This document shows, in pieces, positions 25,408 through 33,390 of a stretch of DNA of 39,279 nucleotides. A program made the position numbers and the translations under genes. The stretch's first letter is position 1; each line of letters opens with the position of its first letter. The stretch spans positions 1 through 39,279 of the forward strand of contig CALASN010000167.1 in NCBI GenBank assembly GCA_937888735.1, in the 5' to 3' direction. The DNA comes from UBA5499 sp002426275 (lineage in GTDB: Bacteria > Bacillota > DTU084). Below the pieces are notes generated by a model, which made no database searches, had not been told where the DNA came from, and worked only from the letters and a program-made list of their open reading frames with translations.

Positions 25408-28200
25408 CTACCGAAAAACCGCTACCTTGCCAATCACAACTTTGCCCATATTTTCTCCCTTGTAGGTGACCCTGACCAAATAGAGGCCGTTAGGCAAAAA
25501 CCTGCCGAAATTGTCTGTGCCATTCCATTGAAAATGGCTAATTCCTGACGGTACTGGCGTATTTTGGGCAATTACCTTGATTAAATCTCCGGCCAGGCTA
25601 TACACATTGATCGTCACCGTACAAGGATCGTTGAACGCTAAGTCGATTTTGCAAGGCTCGCCTCCTGGAGAGTAAAGGCGCGGTTCAATGTTTAGATACG
25701 GTACTTTGGCATCTCCGGGCTGCGAATTTAGCAGCGTAAAATTGGCCGGCATGGTCCACGACCCTTTGGCACCGCTCTGATATAAGGTCCGTACTCTCCA
25801 GTACCAGACGCCGTCTGAGATTTGTTCGCTCACGTAATAGTCTGAAGCCCCTGTTACGGTTTTGCTTAGCCACCTGTGGCTGAAATCGTCGGAGCGCGAG
25901 ACTTCAAGCAAATATCCCCCTACAGAATCGTCATTTACAGGCAACCACTTGAAATGTGGCCTTTCATTCAAAATTACCTCTTCCGGCTGAGGAGCGTAAG
26001 TGGTAATGCTCATCGGGGTCACAGCCTGCGCGGACGCAAGCTCTGAGAGCCCGGAAAGGTTAAAAGCCAGATCTGCGCTTTGCACCGCATAGTAGTACTC
26101 GACATCCCACTGTAAATCCAGATCGGACCAACTTAAACCGCCGACTCCTTCCGCAACTAAATTCTCTGGGCTTTGGATGTTATCACTATTTCTGCTGCGA
26201 TAGATCCTGTAGGCATAATCGCCGACCGCTTCATCGCCTTGCGCTAGGCTAGGTGCTGTCCAGTGCAAATCAATCCGTCCCACATTCCCGGCTGCGGTCG
26301 ACATTGTGGGAGCATTCGGCGGTACCTGGTCAAATATGAGCACAACCGGCTCGCTGAAGCTATATCCTGCTTCCGATACCGTTATTTCAAATTCTCGCTT
26401 TCGATACGAACTGCATTCAAAGCGAACTGTGAAAAGCCCAGGCAACAGTTGATCGATCCTAAAGGAGCCTGCTGCATCCGTTTCCGCTTCAATATTTTCA
26501 AGCTTGACTCTGACGCCGCTCACAGCGCCTCCAAGATTTGAAACAACCGTGCCTGAGACAGCTGTTAGAGCCGGCGCTTCAACATAGTTTGAGGGAGCGC
26601 TCTCAAGGCCCAAGCTATCGACAGCGACTATACAATAATAGAACTTTTCCCCAGACGCCGCTGCCTGATCAACATACTTCACTTTCCCGGGAAGCAACCG
26701 CTTGATTAACGTGCCTTCGCTGTCAGGAACAAAATTGGGCGTTTGGGAACGATAAACCCTGTATTCTTTCAGCGAACTGATCACTCCCGGATAATGCTGC
26801 TCATCGATAGTCAATTCCACCTGTCCTGTTTTAGACAGGCGCTTTCCGTCTATGATGGGCGATTGCGGCAGCGCGCCAACGGCGGAGCCGGCTTCATACA
26901 TGACGATATCATCGGCCCAAAATGTTCCCGTTGTATTGGAGTTAAGAAATAACAACAGATATACTTTATCCGCAGTGGGGCCTGTGGTATAAACTGTGCT
27001 GATTTCCTTCCAAGCGAACGATTTGTTTCCAATGAAAAAACTCAAGGTTGTACCGCCGCCGCCACTGGCCAAAATCGTGACCTGCGCTTTCCCTTCAATC
27101 TCTTCACCTCGCACCATGAGCGAGAGAACATATTCCGTATTGGGCTTAACGCGAATCAGCTGTCTGACTCGAACCTCTTTGCCCAGACTGTCGCCAGTCC
27201 CCAAGATTTTCAGAGACGGAAATTCAGAACACGCTATCCAATGGTCCAGCGAGCTCTTTTCAGGCACTCTATCCGGATCCCAATCCTCGGCAAAATTGTT
27301 AGCGTCTCGTATTTGAAAATCGCCATTTTTAACCATATTTTCTGGATAGCGAACCGCATCGGTGATCGTTACGCTGTTTGACGGCAGGCTTTCAAATCTC
27401 AAATTGTCTTTCGCCGTAACTAGATAAGCATAAAAACGGCCTGCTTCTACGCTGTTGTCCAGATAATCCAAAGCGGCAACATCCGCAAGGACTGATGCAG
27501 TATCAGGCAAGACCGCATAGCCTTCTGCGCGATAGATCCGGTAACCACCCGCCGGTAGCATACCACCTGGCGCGGACCAGCTTAAGGCGGCGCTGGTCTC
27601 TGATCTCCGCTCCGCCTGAAAAACCACAGGCGGATTTTGAGGGGCGCCCTGCTCTCCCACAAACTGAAGCTTGCAGTCGTCAATCCAAATTGAGCCGACG
27701 CATGTCCTAGCGGTCATAAATCTGAGATAAATCTGCTCTATTCCAGCTGGAATTACAAGCTCGCTAAAGCCTAATTCTTTCCATTCAGCCGGCTGCACGT
27801 CTTCGTAAACCCGTTGGAGTTCGCTTTCCACGCCGGCGGAATTAACTCCCCTCACAAACAAATACTGACTCCCGTTTGCGGTGAGCGCTGTCTTATACCA
27901 AATGCGAAAGCTGACTTTCTCACCGGACGAGACGGGTATTTTACTGCTGCTTAACTCAGCTTTGCTGCCCGCAATCATCATGAACTTAGCGGATTTTGCT
28001 CCCGAGCGAAAGACCGTGGAATCAGGCTCTGCCACCGCTCCATCCACAGACGTATTCGTCCAGCCGAAGAATTCTGTAGCGCCGCTCCGCTCAAAGCCGC
28101 TATCGATTAGTACATTGGGGCCGGTTGCCGCCAGGCAGAGCGCTTCGGCCAAGAAGAAAACAAAAAGATATAAACAACAGCGGTTGTGAGATTTTATCAT
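25408..28200 (-). CDS. Secreted CBM/FnIII protein with FlgD/T9SS-like C-terminal domain (copy 1)
   Basis: A 930-residue paralogue of the next gene with the same domain order: signal peptide, CBM4/9-like module (GPNVLIDSGFERSG, SIWIDDCKLQF), FnIII, second CBM4/9-like module (ENMVKNGDFQI, GTFWADDIVMYE), FnIII, carboxypeptidase-regulatory-like domain (GAVSGVRVKLENIEAETDA), two FnIII and a FlgD-Ig/T9SS-like end (VTINVYSLAGDLIKVI, FQWNGTDNFGRFLPNGLYLV). The first ~270 residues are almost identical to copy 2, while the rest is clearly diverged. The start at 28200 corresponds to the start of copy 2; an ATG two codons upstream is too close to the GGGGG ribosome site. It is probably a glycan-binding surface protein. 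Confidence 0.85.
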   Translation of the reverse strand: MIKSHNRCCLYLFVFFLAEALCLAATGPNVLIDSGFERSGATEFFGWTNTSVDGAVAEPDSTVFRSGAKSAKFMMIAGSKAELSSSKIPVSSGEKVSFRIWYKTALTANGSQYLFVRGVNSAGVESELQRVYEDVQPAEWKELGFSELVIPAGIEQIYLRFMTARTCVGSIWIDDCKLQFVGEQGAPQNPPVVFQAERRSETSAALSWSAPGGMLPAGGYRIYRAEGYAVLPDTASVLADVAALDYLDNSVEAGRFYAYLVTAKDNLRFESLPSNSVTITDAVRYPENMVKNGDFQIRDANNFAEDWDPDRVPEKSSLDHWIACSEFPSLKILGTGDSLGKEVRVRQLIRVKPNTEYVLSLMVRGEEIEGKAQVTILASGGGGTTLSFFIGNKSFAWKEISTVYTTGPTADKVYLLLFLNSNTTGTFWADDIVMYEAGSAVGALPQSPIIDGKRLSKTGQVELTIDEQHYPGVISSLKEYRVYRSQTPNFVPDSEGTLIKRLLPGKVKYVDQAAASGEKFYYCIVAVDSLGLESAPSNYVEAPALTAVSGTVVSNLGGAVSGVRVKLENIEAETDAAGSFRIDQLLPGLFTVRFECSSYRKREFEITVSEAGYSFSEPVVLIFDQVPPNAPTMSTAAGNVGRIDLHWTAPSLAQGDEAVGDYAYRIYRSRNSDNIQSPENLVAEGVGGLSWSDLDLQWDVEYYYAVQSADLAFNLSGLSELASAQAVTPMSITTYAPQPEEVILNERPHFKWLPVNDDSVGGYLLEVSRSDDFSHRWLSKTVTGASDYYVSEQISDGVWYWRVRTLYQSGAKGSWTMPANFTLLNSQPGDAKVPYLNIEPRLYSPGGEPCKIDLAFNDPCTVTINVYSLAGDLIKVIAQNTPVPSGISHFQWNGTDNFGRFLPNGLYLVRVTYKGENMGKVVIGKVAVFR

Positions 28201-28233
28201 ATTCATGCCCCCTAAAAACGAAATTGACAGGCA
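28201..28233 (-). repeat. Conserved leader of the tandem CBM/FnIII genes (copy 1)
   Basis: Partner of the leader at 25345-25377, with the same ribosome site spacing and TGCCTGTCAA motif. It lies between this gene and the stop of the barrel-like gene upstream. Confidence 0.7.
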
Positions 28234-28264
28234 CTTAACCTTGCTATCTTCATATCGAGGCAAG

Positions 28265-30583
28265 CTAAAAAAGCAATCTCTTGCATAAGTAAATGTGATT
28301 ATCTCGATAGAAAAGACGATCGAATTTATCAAACCACACGAAATCTTCGAGAAGCTCTTCAATGTTCGGCGAAGCGCAGGCAAGACTGAGCTCTAGCCCA
28401 TAAAGAGTCTTCCAATGACCTTCCAGGTAGGTCTGGGAAAGCTTGCTGCCTGGGCAAGTTCGCAAACCAACCTTGAAAGTAGCATTCTGCCATTGTTGAT
28501 CAGTGATCTCATAAGTGACGTTCAAGTTAAAACTATTGCCCTTTGCAAACATTGGATTGTTTATGCCGCTCCGGTCGGATAGACAGGCAACATAACCTTC
28601 TAATTTTCCTCGTCCAAAGGGCCTAGCTTTGGAAAAGCCCAGCTCTGAAAAATCCAAGGCATCATTTGCGTAAACCAAATAACAAGCGAAATCAGCCCAG
28701 TTCAGCTTCATCGTGGCTTCCGGCTTCGTAACATCTGCTTCCGTTTTTCGGTAAGCATCTAGAGCAAACTCAAGTTCGTTTCCATAAATCTGTGCATAAA
28801 GCCCATCTTTGCCCAGATAATGATCTACCGGATTGCCCTTTGATAAATATATGTCTTCCCTCATCATGTATTTTTCTAAGCGGTCTCGATAATACGGACC
28901 ATAATTTGGCGAACAACTATAGAGGCCGCACAACAGGCTATAGATGGGCGAAGGAATCGCCAAATCAACTTTTTTCATGCTGCTGAGCTCATTTTCCTTC
29001 ACCAAACCGCTGAACAAACATGTAAGACTGTTCTGCCCCAAGCTTAGACGGTACTGAAAAAGGTTAGCTTGCTCCACTAGGTTTTTCTCTTTTTGCTTAT
29101 CAAATCTTCCCAGCCAAATAACAGTTTTTTCGCTCCGTTCATCTTCAAACCTGTTCATAATTCCAACCGCATTATATCTATATGTTGACTCTAAATCCGG
29201 TTCCCAAAAATAAAATCCGGACAGCGTTCCGGTTTTAAACTGGAGATTTTCGATGGCAAAGCCTTTGGTCCGCTTATAATAATTGTTAGCTATATATGGC
29301 GAGTATTTAATGAAGACGTCGCCCAGAGAAAATGTGGCTTTAGGCTGATTCTTAAAAAGCTCTCGCATCGTCACGGTCAGATAGGGAATATATGGGCTCC
29401 CAACGCGCTCTTTCTTTTTTTCGAACGGAATTAAACCCTCGGCTGAAAAAACCAAAGTGAGATTTAAAGCTTGATTTTGGGGAATTAACTTCGTGGAAAG
29501 ATATAGTAAATTGTTTGTGGAAATTACCTCGGGAGAATATTTGATTTGAGATCCCAGCCAACCGCTGAGCTTCAGCGGCAAACCGGTAATTTGTTCCGCA
29601 GGCTGCAAAGAAACGCTGTCGCAGAAAAGCCTGCCCGTGGCCTTGAACAGGCAAACGTCAACTCTGATTTCATTAACGTTGCCAACCTTAAATCTAAACT
29701 TCAACTCTTGCCAGGGAAAATCGCCGAACAACTGATCGGAAAGGATATTCAGCCCTGTGCCCAAAACGTTAAGACAAGCGCCCTTCGCACCTCTCTCAAT
29801 GGCCACTATGTCTTCCCCAGCCAACCACGCCGTAAGCATATACTCCTGATTAGGACTTACAGGGAAATAATTTGATTTCACAGTAACCCCGCCTGTGTAA
29901 TTGCGATCCAAATTTTCAAGGCTAACCGCCACGCGGCCGGTTTTATTATACTCCCGCTCTACTTTAACAGAGCTGTCGACAGGCGATTTCCTCCAGCCTT
30001 TGGGAAAGTCCCTTATCAGTTCCTCAAAATCGCCGTTGGGTATTAAGTTGCCTGTTCTTTCGAGCTCGGAATAAATGCCCATTTTTTCGATGGATAGCGA
30101 CCCTTTGTAGCGCTCACAAGAAAGCCAGATTCTCACCCCCACCCCCGTCTGAGGCAATTTTAATTCCTCAGTTTCCATGGTTTTGCTATTGCTAGCGTAC
30201 GACAGCGGTATGGCTTTAATCAATTCACTGGCTCCAGTCTGAGTGATCGTAGCCACATTTAAGATTAGCTTGCCCTCAAGAATCATCTCCGTGCTATACG
30301 TCATACCTACTTTGAAAATGCTGCCTTTGCCTAAGGGCACTACCGGACTGAGAAACATAAATTTGTCGGCAGGATTATTATCAAAGGTGATAATTTTCCC
30401 CAAAGTCCCATCCTCATAGCTTATCTGTGGTGAACCTGCCAGCCGCAAAAAATCCCAACCTTGAGGAATATTACTTGAATCAATGTTTTCAAAAGTACTG
30501 TCAGTCAGCCAATTAATGCTATTGGCAACCGCTCCGAATATGCACAGCGACATGCAGACAAGGACAATCTTTACTTGCCGCAA
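28265..30583 (-). CDS. Putative outer-membrane barrel protein with N-terminal carbohydrate-binding-like modules
   Basis: A 772-residue protein with a signal peptide (MRQVKIVLVCMSLCIFGAVA). Residues 25-170 and 180-335 are two CBM4/9-like beta-sandwiches (WLTDSTFENIDSSNIPQGWD; NLIPNGDFEELIRDFPKGW; RLFCDSVSL). From about 340 on, the sequence has alternating short amphipathic strands with frequent aromatic residues (ATFSLGDVFIKYSPYI, GTLSGFYFWEPD, KTVIWLGRFD), as in outer-membrane beta-barrels, and it ends in phenylalanine (CKRLLF), the usual barrel-assembly signal. Start is TTG at 30583 behind AGGTGG. It is 15 bases from the porin-like gene. A joint capture-and-uptake function is inferred; the barrel call needs a structure prediction. 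Confidence 0.6.
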   Translation of the reverse strand: MRQVKIVLVCMSLCIFGAVANSINWLTDSTFENIDSSNIPQGWDFLRLAGSPQISYEDGTLGKIITFDNNPADKFMFLSPVVPLGKGSIFKVGMTYSTEMILEGKLILNVATITQTGASELIKAIPLSYASNSKTMETEELKLPQTGVGVRIWLSCERYKGSLSIEKMGIYSELERTGNLIPNGDFEELIRDFPKGWRKSPVDSSVKVEREYNKTGRVAVSLENLDRNYTGGVTVKSNYFPVSPNQEYMLTAWLAGEDIVAIERGAKGACLNVLGTGLNILSDQLFGDFPWQELKFRFKVGNVNEIRVDVCLFKATGRLFCDSVSLQPAEQITGLPLKLSGWLGSQIKYSPEVISTNNLLYLSTKLIPQNQALNLTLVFSAEGLIPFEKKKERVGSPYIPYLTVTMRELFKNQPKATFSLGDVFIKYSPYIANNYYKRTKGFAIENLQFKTGTLSGFYFWEPDLESTYRYNAVGIMNRFEDERSEKTVIWLGRFDKQKEKNLVEQANLFQYRLSLGQNSLTCLFSGLVKENELSSMKKVDLAIPSPIYSLLCGLYSCSPNYGPYYRDRLEKYMMREDIYLSKGNPVDHYLGKDGLYAQIYGNELEFALDAYRKTEADVTKPEATMKLNWADFACYLVYANDALDFSELGFSKARPFGRGKLEGYVACLSDRSGINNPMFAKGNSFNLNVTYEITDQQWQNATFKVGLRTCPGSKLSQTYLEGHWKTLYGLELSLACASPNIEELLEDFVWFDKFDRLFYRDNHIYLCKRLLF

Positions 30584-30598
30584 TTATGTTCACCACCT

Positions 30599-32155
30599 CT
30601 AAAAATTAACTTTCACCATTAGCTGCAATACATTATCCAACTCCACCAAGTCACTGAATTCATCATAATTATAAAAATAAGGCTCGGATTTATTGGGGTT
30701 CGCCCGACGCCAGACAAGAGAAACACCGGATTTATGGGTATATTCCGCCCCATAAAAAGAATATCTTTGCGCTTCCCCTGCCGCGTCTCCTTCGCGTTTT
30801 AAGCCTGCCCAACAAGAGAAATTCTTGTCTTTACCAAATTTTGCAGTCATCTTTAAATCTTCATAAAAACCGGGCTGCGTTAAATTAGCGTTCATCCGCC
30901 TCACCGCTATTGAAGGGACTAAAGCCACAGTCAGCGAAAGCGGAAACATTTTAGATAGCCCCAATTTTACGCTGGCGAAGTTATTGCTGTTTGGTACGCC
31001 CATTGCCGAATATGTGCGTTCTTCACTTATTTTAAAGCGAGACTCAAAATCCCAGCTATTAAGCTGCGAATTGACTTTGATTGTAACCCAGCGGAAAGCA
31101 TCATCAGAATCTAATGCGCGATAAAATTCGCTCTCTGCTTCGCAGTTGATTTTTTCGCCTAAACTTATAAATTTTAAGGCATAACCAGCTTTATTTTTAT
31201 ACTTATCCACAGGATTCTCACCTAGATACCTATGGCTGGAAGGGTGATACTCCGGTTGACGGTTTCTGTAGAGCGGATCAAAATTGCTATCCACTTTGCG
31301 AAAAGTCAGTGAAACTGTTGCACTGTCGCTTGCTTTATAACCGAGGGTAAACTTTTCCACTGCCCCCTTGGATAATTCCTCTTGCGGCTCTTCCGTCGCC
31401 GCCTTTTTAATTATTATCTTTTTAGCATTGACAGCATAGTAAAACTCCGTATTGAATAAACCAATTTGCCGTTTATAATTAATTGTTCCCACCCGATCGT
31501 AAAAAGGGACTCCCTCGCCTCGCGGAAGGCTTTCCGCATCCTGCTTCGCCCCAAGGACGGCATCCTTCCCCCGCCAGGCATATTCGATTGCCGAAAGCTT
31601 TAACTGAGAGCCGCCTCGCTGCCAGCTGATTTTGCCTCCCATGGTGTTTTTATATACGTTATCTGTCCCCCAGAGAATGAAGGCAGCTCCGGAAAGCGGC
31701 CCCAGCGGCAATTCCTCCATGGCCAATCCCTGAAATCCACTATAGCCCACCCATTCTTCATTCAAGCCGTCAGGCATCCAGATGCTGTACTCGTCGTATT
31801 GTAAATTTAAATTGCCCACCAACAATGTTGCATCTGGTCCGAATGGCCAAAGAGCACCGATATATTTCGCAGTGACTGCGTCAATATCAAGGGCAATGGG
31901 AATCTTGGCCACGCTGTCAAACCTGTTAAGCTGATCGTCTTTTTGATTGATCCCAATAATTCTCAGATCTATCTGTGCGTTTCCCTTTTTTTGCAGCAGC
32001 GTATAAAGTTGGATCCGATTGCCAACGCTGAGATCTTTTTCCGGCGTATAAAGCAATTCCGTCTCCACAAAGCCATTAACGCCGCAGTCAATAGCAGCTT
32101 CCACAGAGCCCAGCGAGATTATGATCATGGTTAGGATAAATAGCTTCTTTAACAT
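30599..32155 (-). CDS. Putative outer-membrane porin-like beta-barrel protein
   Basis: A 518-residue protein with signal peptide (MLKKLFILTMIIISLGSVEA). It has no recognisable soluble enzyme motif. The sequence is a long run of 8-12-residue amphipathic strands joined by turns (AQIDLRIIGINQ, ATLLVGNLNLQY, FNTEFYYAVN, VEKFTLGYKASDSATVSLTFRKV, NCEAESEFYRAL), and the last residues are LMVKVNF with terminal F, as in BAM-folded barrels. It has GGGGGG seven to nine bases upstream and is 12 bases after the PorV-like gene. It may let oligosaccharides through the outer membrane. The strand pattern, not a family motif, is the basis. Confidence 0.65.
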   Translation of the reverse strand: MLKKLFILTMIIISLGSVEAAIDCGVNGFVETELLYTPEKDLSVGNRIQLYTLLQKKGNAQIDLRIIGINQKDDQLNRFDSVAKIPIALDIDAVTAKYIGALWPFGPDATLLVGNLNLQYDEYSIWMPDGLNEEWVGYSGFQGLAMEELPLGPLSGAAFILWGTDNVYKNTMGGKISWQRGGSQLKLSAIEYAWRGKDAVLGAKQDAESLPRGEGVPFYDRVGTINYKRQIGLFNTEFYYAVNAKKIIIKKAATEEPQEELSKGAVEKFTLGYKASDSATVSLTFRKVDSNFDPLYRNRQPEYHPSSHRYLGENPVDKYKNKAGYALKFISLGEKINCEAESEFYRALDSDDAFRWVTIKVNSQLNSWDFESRFKISEERTYSAMGVPNSNNFASVKLGLSKMFPLSLTVALVPSIAVRRMNANLTQPGFYEDLKMTAKFGKDKNFSCWAGLKREGDAAGEAQRYSFYGAEYTHKSGVSLVWRRANPNKSEPYFYNYDEFSDLVELDNVLQLMVKVNF

Positions 32156-32167
32156 CCCAATTCCCCC

Positions 32168-32974
32168 CTAAAATTCCATGCCCATAGATATTTGTTGAAT
32201 CATTCCTACTTCATTAATCTGTATCCCGTAATCTGTCTTAATTCGAAATACCTCGAAGCCAATGCCGGCGCCAATTTTCGATGTGTCAAGTCCCAGTCTC
32301 AACGTAATCGCAGGCGATAGCGCCCGCTCAATGCCTAGCCTTAGCTTCGTCCAATTGAAAAGAGAAAGCTCACAGCTGTTTCCCCAAATCGTTTTGCCCA
32401 GCGCCAGAGAAATCTCAGGCTCTTTCTTTTCTATGTAGCCTGAAGAGTACTTCATTGTAGATGATAAATCATGTATGCGCGCAGCGACCATGTTGTCGCC
32501 GATATTTCCCAAGATACCGGCATCTATAGCCCACCCCTTGCCTGTTCTTCCCCCAGCCAGAGAAAAAGCCCTATTTTTGATATTAATCCCCAAACCGACA
32601 GTCTTTAGCTTCGTCCCCAAACTAACATAATTGGTCGCGTCTCGATAGAGGAATTCAGGATCCGCATCGCTAAGCTTCTTTATCCCTAAGCCAACGGCAA
32701 ACTTCCCTTTCGTGAGAGTAGCTGCGGCAAATTGGTACCGGGTGCCAAGAGCATACATTTCATGATTCATATAAGCAATCTTTATCCCTTGATTGAAAGA
32801 AATCGTGGCAGGATTGTTCTGAAACCCAAATGCGTCTTCTGTTCTGGTTAATGTCGCTCCCACTAAAGAAAGCTCGCGCGCGCTGACGCTCAGGCCCTGT
32901 GGATTCGCTTGGGCAGCAGCTAATGAAATTAAAAAAATACCAATCATCAGAATTATTCTCTCAATATAACGCAT
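32168..32974 (-). CDS. PorV/UPF0164-like outer-membrane protein
   Basis: A 268-residue secreted protein, signal peptide MRYIERIILMIGIFLISLAAAQA. The mature part begins with ARELSLVGATLTRTEDAFGFQNNPATIS, close to the GARSLSLGGA...DADALFWNPAGL start of PorV/PorQ/UPF0164 proteins. Beta strands follow (IKIAYMNHEMY, AAATLTKGKFAVGLGIKKL, TVGLGINIKN), and it ends MGMEF with terminal F. In Bacteroidota PorV shuttles type IX secretion cargo at the cell surface; UPF0164 proteins also occur in other diderms with no known function. It is the first gene of a block that also encodes proteins with T9SS-like C-termini. GGAAAGG precedes the ATG. Confidence 0.7.
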   Translation of the reverse strand: MRYIERIILMIGIFLISLAAAQANPQGLSVSARELSLVGATLTRTEDAFGFQNNPATISFNQGIKIAYMNHEMYALGTRYQFAAATLTKGKFAVGLGIKKLSDADPEFLYRDATNYVSLGTKLKTVGLGINIKNRAFSLAGGRTGKGWAIDAGILGNIGDNMVAARIHDLSSTMKYSSGYIEKKEPEISLALGKTIWGNSCELSLFNWTKLRLGIERALSPAITLRLGLDTSKIGAGIGFEVFRIKTDYGIQINEVGMIQQISMGMEF

Positions 32975-33041
32975 AAGCCTTTCCTCCTTGAAAAGAATCG
33001 CTTACTCTTGTATAGAAGGTATCAACGAGTAAAGTTTTTCA

Positions 33042-33101
33042 CTACATCGCCAGTCAAATGGCGAACGGAAAAAGGGTAGCCTCACCCCTTCCGCTCACAG
33101 A
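33042..33101 (-). repeat. Structured intergenic repeat, copy A
   Basis: Read on the minus strand it is TGTGAGCGG, a hairpin (33066-33093, CGGAAG...CTTTTTCCG-like), a short stem CGCCA/TGGCG (33048-33052 with 33059-33063) and ATGTAG. The same order with different hairpin sequence is found at 37885-37980. Conserved ends with changed but still paired stems point to selection on RNA or DNA structure. Confidence 0.6.
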
Positions 33102-33152
33102 ATCTAACTTGAGCCGTTAATCAGGTTTTATCGTTAAATATTTTTCCAAAAT

Positions 33153-33181
33153 AATATAGAGGCAGAGAGGAGCAGAAACAA
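33153..33181 (-). promoter_or_regulatory. Possible promoter for the PorV-porin-CBM block
   Basis: On the minus strand TTGTTT (33176-33181) and TATATT (33153-33158) are separated by 17 bases. The -35 box is weak. Confidence 0.4.
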
Positions 33182-33390
33182 TTTCATAGAACTTCGTGCG
33201 TGTCGCCAGCCAACATGTGAGATCATTATCTTTCCAAAATCTGCTCGTTAAACGCAAAGCTATAAAGCACAGCTCCTGCGTCCATACCTCTCGCTTCGCT
33301 CAAATTCCGCAAACGCAAAACTCAATGAAGATTGGCTGCCGCTCCCCCTTGCCATTTCCAAATTGCCGATTATCCAGCGTGCCAGCCTAA

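Larger units (their letters stand above)
32975..33390. other. 416-base gap upstream of the PorV-like gene
   Basis: It holds a structured repeat (33042-33101) and a possible minus-strand promoter at 33153-33181. If that promoter is used, the repeat lies in a leader of roughly 170 bases before the PorV-like gene. The rest, 33182-33390, shows no gene. Confidence 0.5.

Noticed and set aside
33182..33390. Possible small gene upstream of the PorV-like promoter
   Set aside because: Short frames have no start with a ribosome site and no meaningful protein pattern.
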